A stretch of 64,000 nucleotides of DNA from Streptomyces sp. QL37. Its GTDB lineage: Bacteria; Actinomycetota; Actinomycetes; Streptomycetales; Streptomycetaceae. The position numbers and the translations under genes were made by a program. The notes under the pieces were generated by a model, which worked only from the letters and a program-made list of their open reading frames with translations, had not been told where the DNA came from and did no database searches. This document shows positions 62,899-64,000 of the stretch, piece by piece. The first letter of the stretch is position 1, and every line of letters starts with the position of its first letter. The stretch spans positions 3,534,001 through 3,598,000 of the forward strand of contig NZ_PTJS01000001.1 in assembly GCF_002941025.1 (NCBI RefSeq), read 5' to 3'.

Positions 62899-64000
62899 TC
62901 AGTTGGTGCTGAAGGAGACGACGAGGTACTGCTTGTCGTCCAGCGAGCTGGACTTGCTGGGCTCGCTGACCATCTGCTCGGAGATGAACAGCCGGCCCTT
63001 CTCGTAGATGAACTCGGCGTAGTCGACGGAGAAGCTCGTCTCCGCGTCGCGGACCGACTCCTCGTCCGGGTTGACCATCAGCACGGTCTGCTCGAAGGTC
63101 GAGCCGTTGATGGAGACGATCTGGCCGCCCTTGTCGTAAGGGGGCTCCTTGTACGCGATGACGTTGGAGCCGTCCATGCGCAGCGGCGTCAGCGCGTAAC
63201 GGTCGCCCGCGTCCGCCCTGCCGCCGACGAGCTTTCCGGTGGTGAGGTCGAAGGCGACGATCTCGTTGGTCTCGCCGTACTCGCCGCCGCCCTCGTGCCT
63301 CTCGGTCGGCACGTAGAGCTTGTTGTTGCCGACGGCCAGGGCGGTGCACTCCTCGACCTCGGTGGAGCCGCAGTCCGCGGCGTACTTGTCCGCGTCGGCC
63401 GAGATCCGGACGATGAGCTTGCCGGTGGCCGCGTCGATGGAGAAGAAGTCCGAGATGCTGCTGCCGTCGCCGGCGGTGTCGCCGACGTCGGCCGCGACGA
63501 CGAGCGGCTTGGTGGAGACGATGCTCGCGTACTCGACGCCGGCCGGCATGTTGTACGAGGAGAGTGGTGCGCCCGTGGTCGGGTTCAGCGCCTGGATGGT
63601 CAGCTGCGGGTCGTCGTAACTGCCGCACTTGCGGACCACGGCGAGGGCCTCGCCGCCGCCGTAGCCCATGTCGTAGCAGTTGTTGGTGTCGGCCTTCGGC
63701 TTCCAGAGCTCGGCGCCGTTCGCGAGGTTGAAGGCGGCGCCGCCGCTGGTGCCGCCCGCGGCGACCGTGGCTCCGCTGAGCGTGACCTCGTTGAACCTGA
63801 CGGCCTCGTCACCGCTGGAGGCGGAGGTGACGGACTTGCTCCACATCAGCTTGCCGGTGGCCAGGTCGAGCGCGCCGATCTGCGTGCAGGACGGGTACTT
63901 GTCCTCGGCGTTCGGCTTGCCCTCCTCGAAGGCGATGGCCGTCTTGTAGTCCTTGCTCATGTGCCGGGACGCGGCGCAGACCTGGCCGGTCAGCGGGATC
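62899..64000 (-). CDS. PQQ-binding-like beta-propeller protein (partial, N-terminus off the edge)
   Basis: About 367 C-terminal residues are visible. Repeated blades of the type ALDLATGKLMWSKS, FNLANGAELWKPK, LNPTTGAPLSSY and FDLTTGKLVGGR mark a PQQ-like/BamB-type propeller. Cys residues in pairs (CTQIG/CYDMG/CGSYDD, CGSTEVEEC) suggest an exported protein. The start lies beyond base 64000. Many such Streptomyces proteins carry an N-terminal membrane anchor or kinase domain; not visible here. Confidence 0.85.
   Translation of the reverse strand, partial: IPLTGQVCAASRHMSKDYKTAIAFEEGKPNAEDKYPSCTQIGALDLATGKLMWSKSVTSASSGDEAVRFNEVTLSGATVAAGGTSGGAAFNLANGAELWKPKADTNNCYDMGYGGGEALAVVRKCGSYDDPQLTIQALNPTTGAPLSSYNMPAGVEYASIVSTKPLVVAADVGDTAGDGSSISDFFSIDAATGKLIVRISADADKYAADCGSTEVEECTALAVGNNKLYVPTERHEGGGEYGETNEIVAFDLTTGKLVGGRADAGDRYALTPLRMDGSNVIAYKEPPYDKGGQIVSINGSTFEQTVLMVNPDEESVRDAETSFSVDYAEFIYEKGRLFISEQMVSEPSKSSSLDDKQYLVVSFSTN

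Noticed and set aside
62735..63007. Plus-strand 90-codon frame
   Set aside because: It overlaps a strong terminator and the beta-propeller gene in antisense; no recognisable protein features.

Overview
The window is high-GC chromosomal DNA of a Streptomyces. The evidence is GC-rich third codon positions, frequent GTG starts, many 4-nt GTGA/ATGA start-stop overlaps, paired Rpf/LysM muralytic proteins, a galTEK operon and a tam/tamR pair. Product assignments rest on motifs, length and gene order read from the sequence and from memory of the families; no database search was run.

Layout. (1) 1-12111, minus strand: lipoprotein with SurA-like N-terminus, MazG, cytochrome P450, two Rpf proteins, enolase, DivIC, DUF501, Ppx, NDH-2, and a cyclopropane synthase cut by the edge. 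The mazG / lipoprotein / eno / divIC / DUF501 / ppx block, together with mfd at 20.6-24.1 kb and glmU-prs-rplY-pth at 43.9-48.0 kb, keeps an order I recall from mycobacteria. A ydaO (c-di-AMP) riboswitch precedes the first rpf gene, and two Rex-type operators precede ndh. (2) 12.2-15.3 kb: a Ser/Thr kinase locus disrupted by a 1.32-kb fold-back palindrome. (3) 15.4-24.1 kb: solitary HTH + N6-methylase-like protein, DUF4190-type membrane protein, acetyltransferase, secreted HNH nuclease lipoprotein, Mfd. (4) 24.3-43.7 kb, accessory: Phd/PIN toxin-antitoxin pair, FtsX-type ABC transporter, two drug-type MFS exporters (one with a divergent MarR regulator), DUF485/solute symporter, coiled-coil protein, an intracellular toxin/immunity-like island, an orphan histidine kinase and an HTH/LAGLIDADG-like protein, ending at tRNA-Gln(TTG). 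A second fold-back region with two more long palindromes lies at 30.2-31.6 kb. (5) 43.9-53.3 kb: glmU, prs, rplY, pth, ppc, then a fatty-acid desaturase with a coupled TetR gene. (6) 53.4-64 kb: Uma2 protein, tam/tamR divergent pair with a four-unit 15-bp operator array, two orphan NarL-type regulators, galTEK with a divergent sodium/sugar symporter, and a beta-propeller protein cut by the edge.

Most notable are: (a) the 36.6-41.4 kb island, where an Imm35-like / Pro-Gly-rich / deaminase / SUKH-4 four-part protein and a WHH-nuclease / SUKH protein, both toxin-immunity fusions without visible secretion signals, lie divergent to a YwqJ-type deaminase / SUKH-3 pair; and (b) the two fold-back regions, whose junctions sit at hairpins and 7-9 nt microhomologies. 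The fold-backs are either real template-switch rearrangements or amplification/assembly chimeras, and the sequence alone cannot decide between these.
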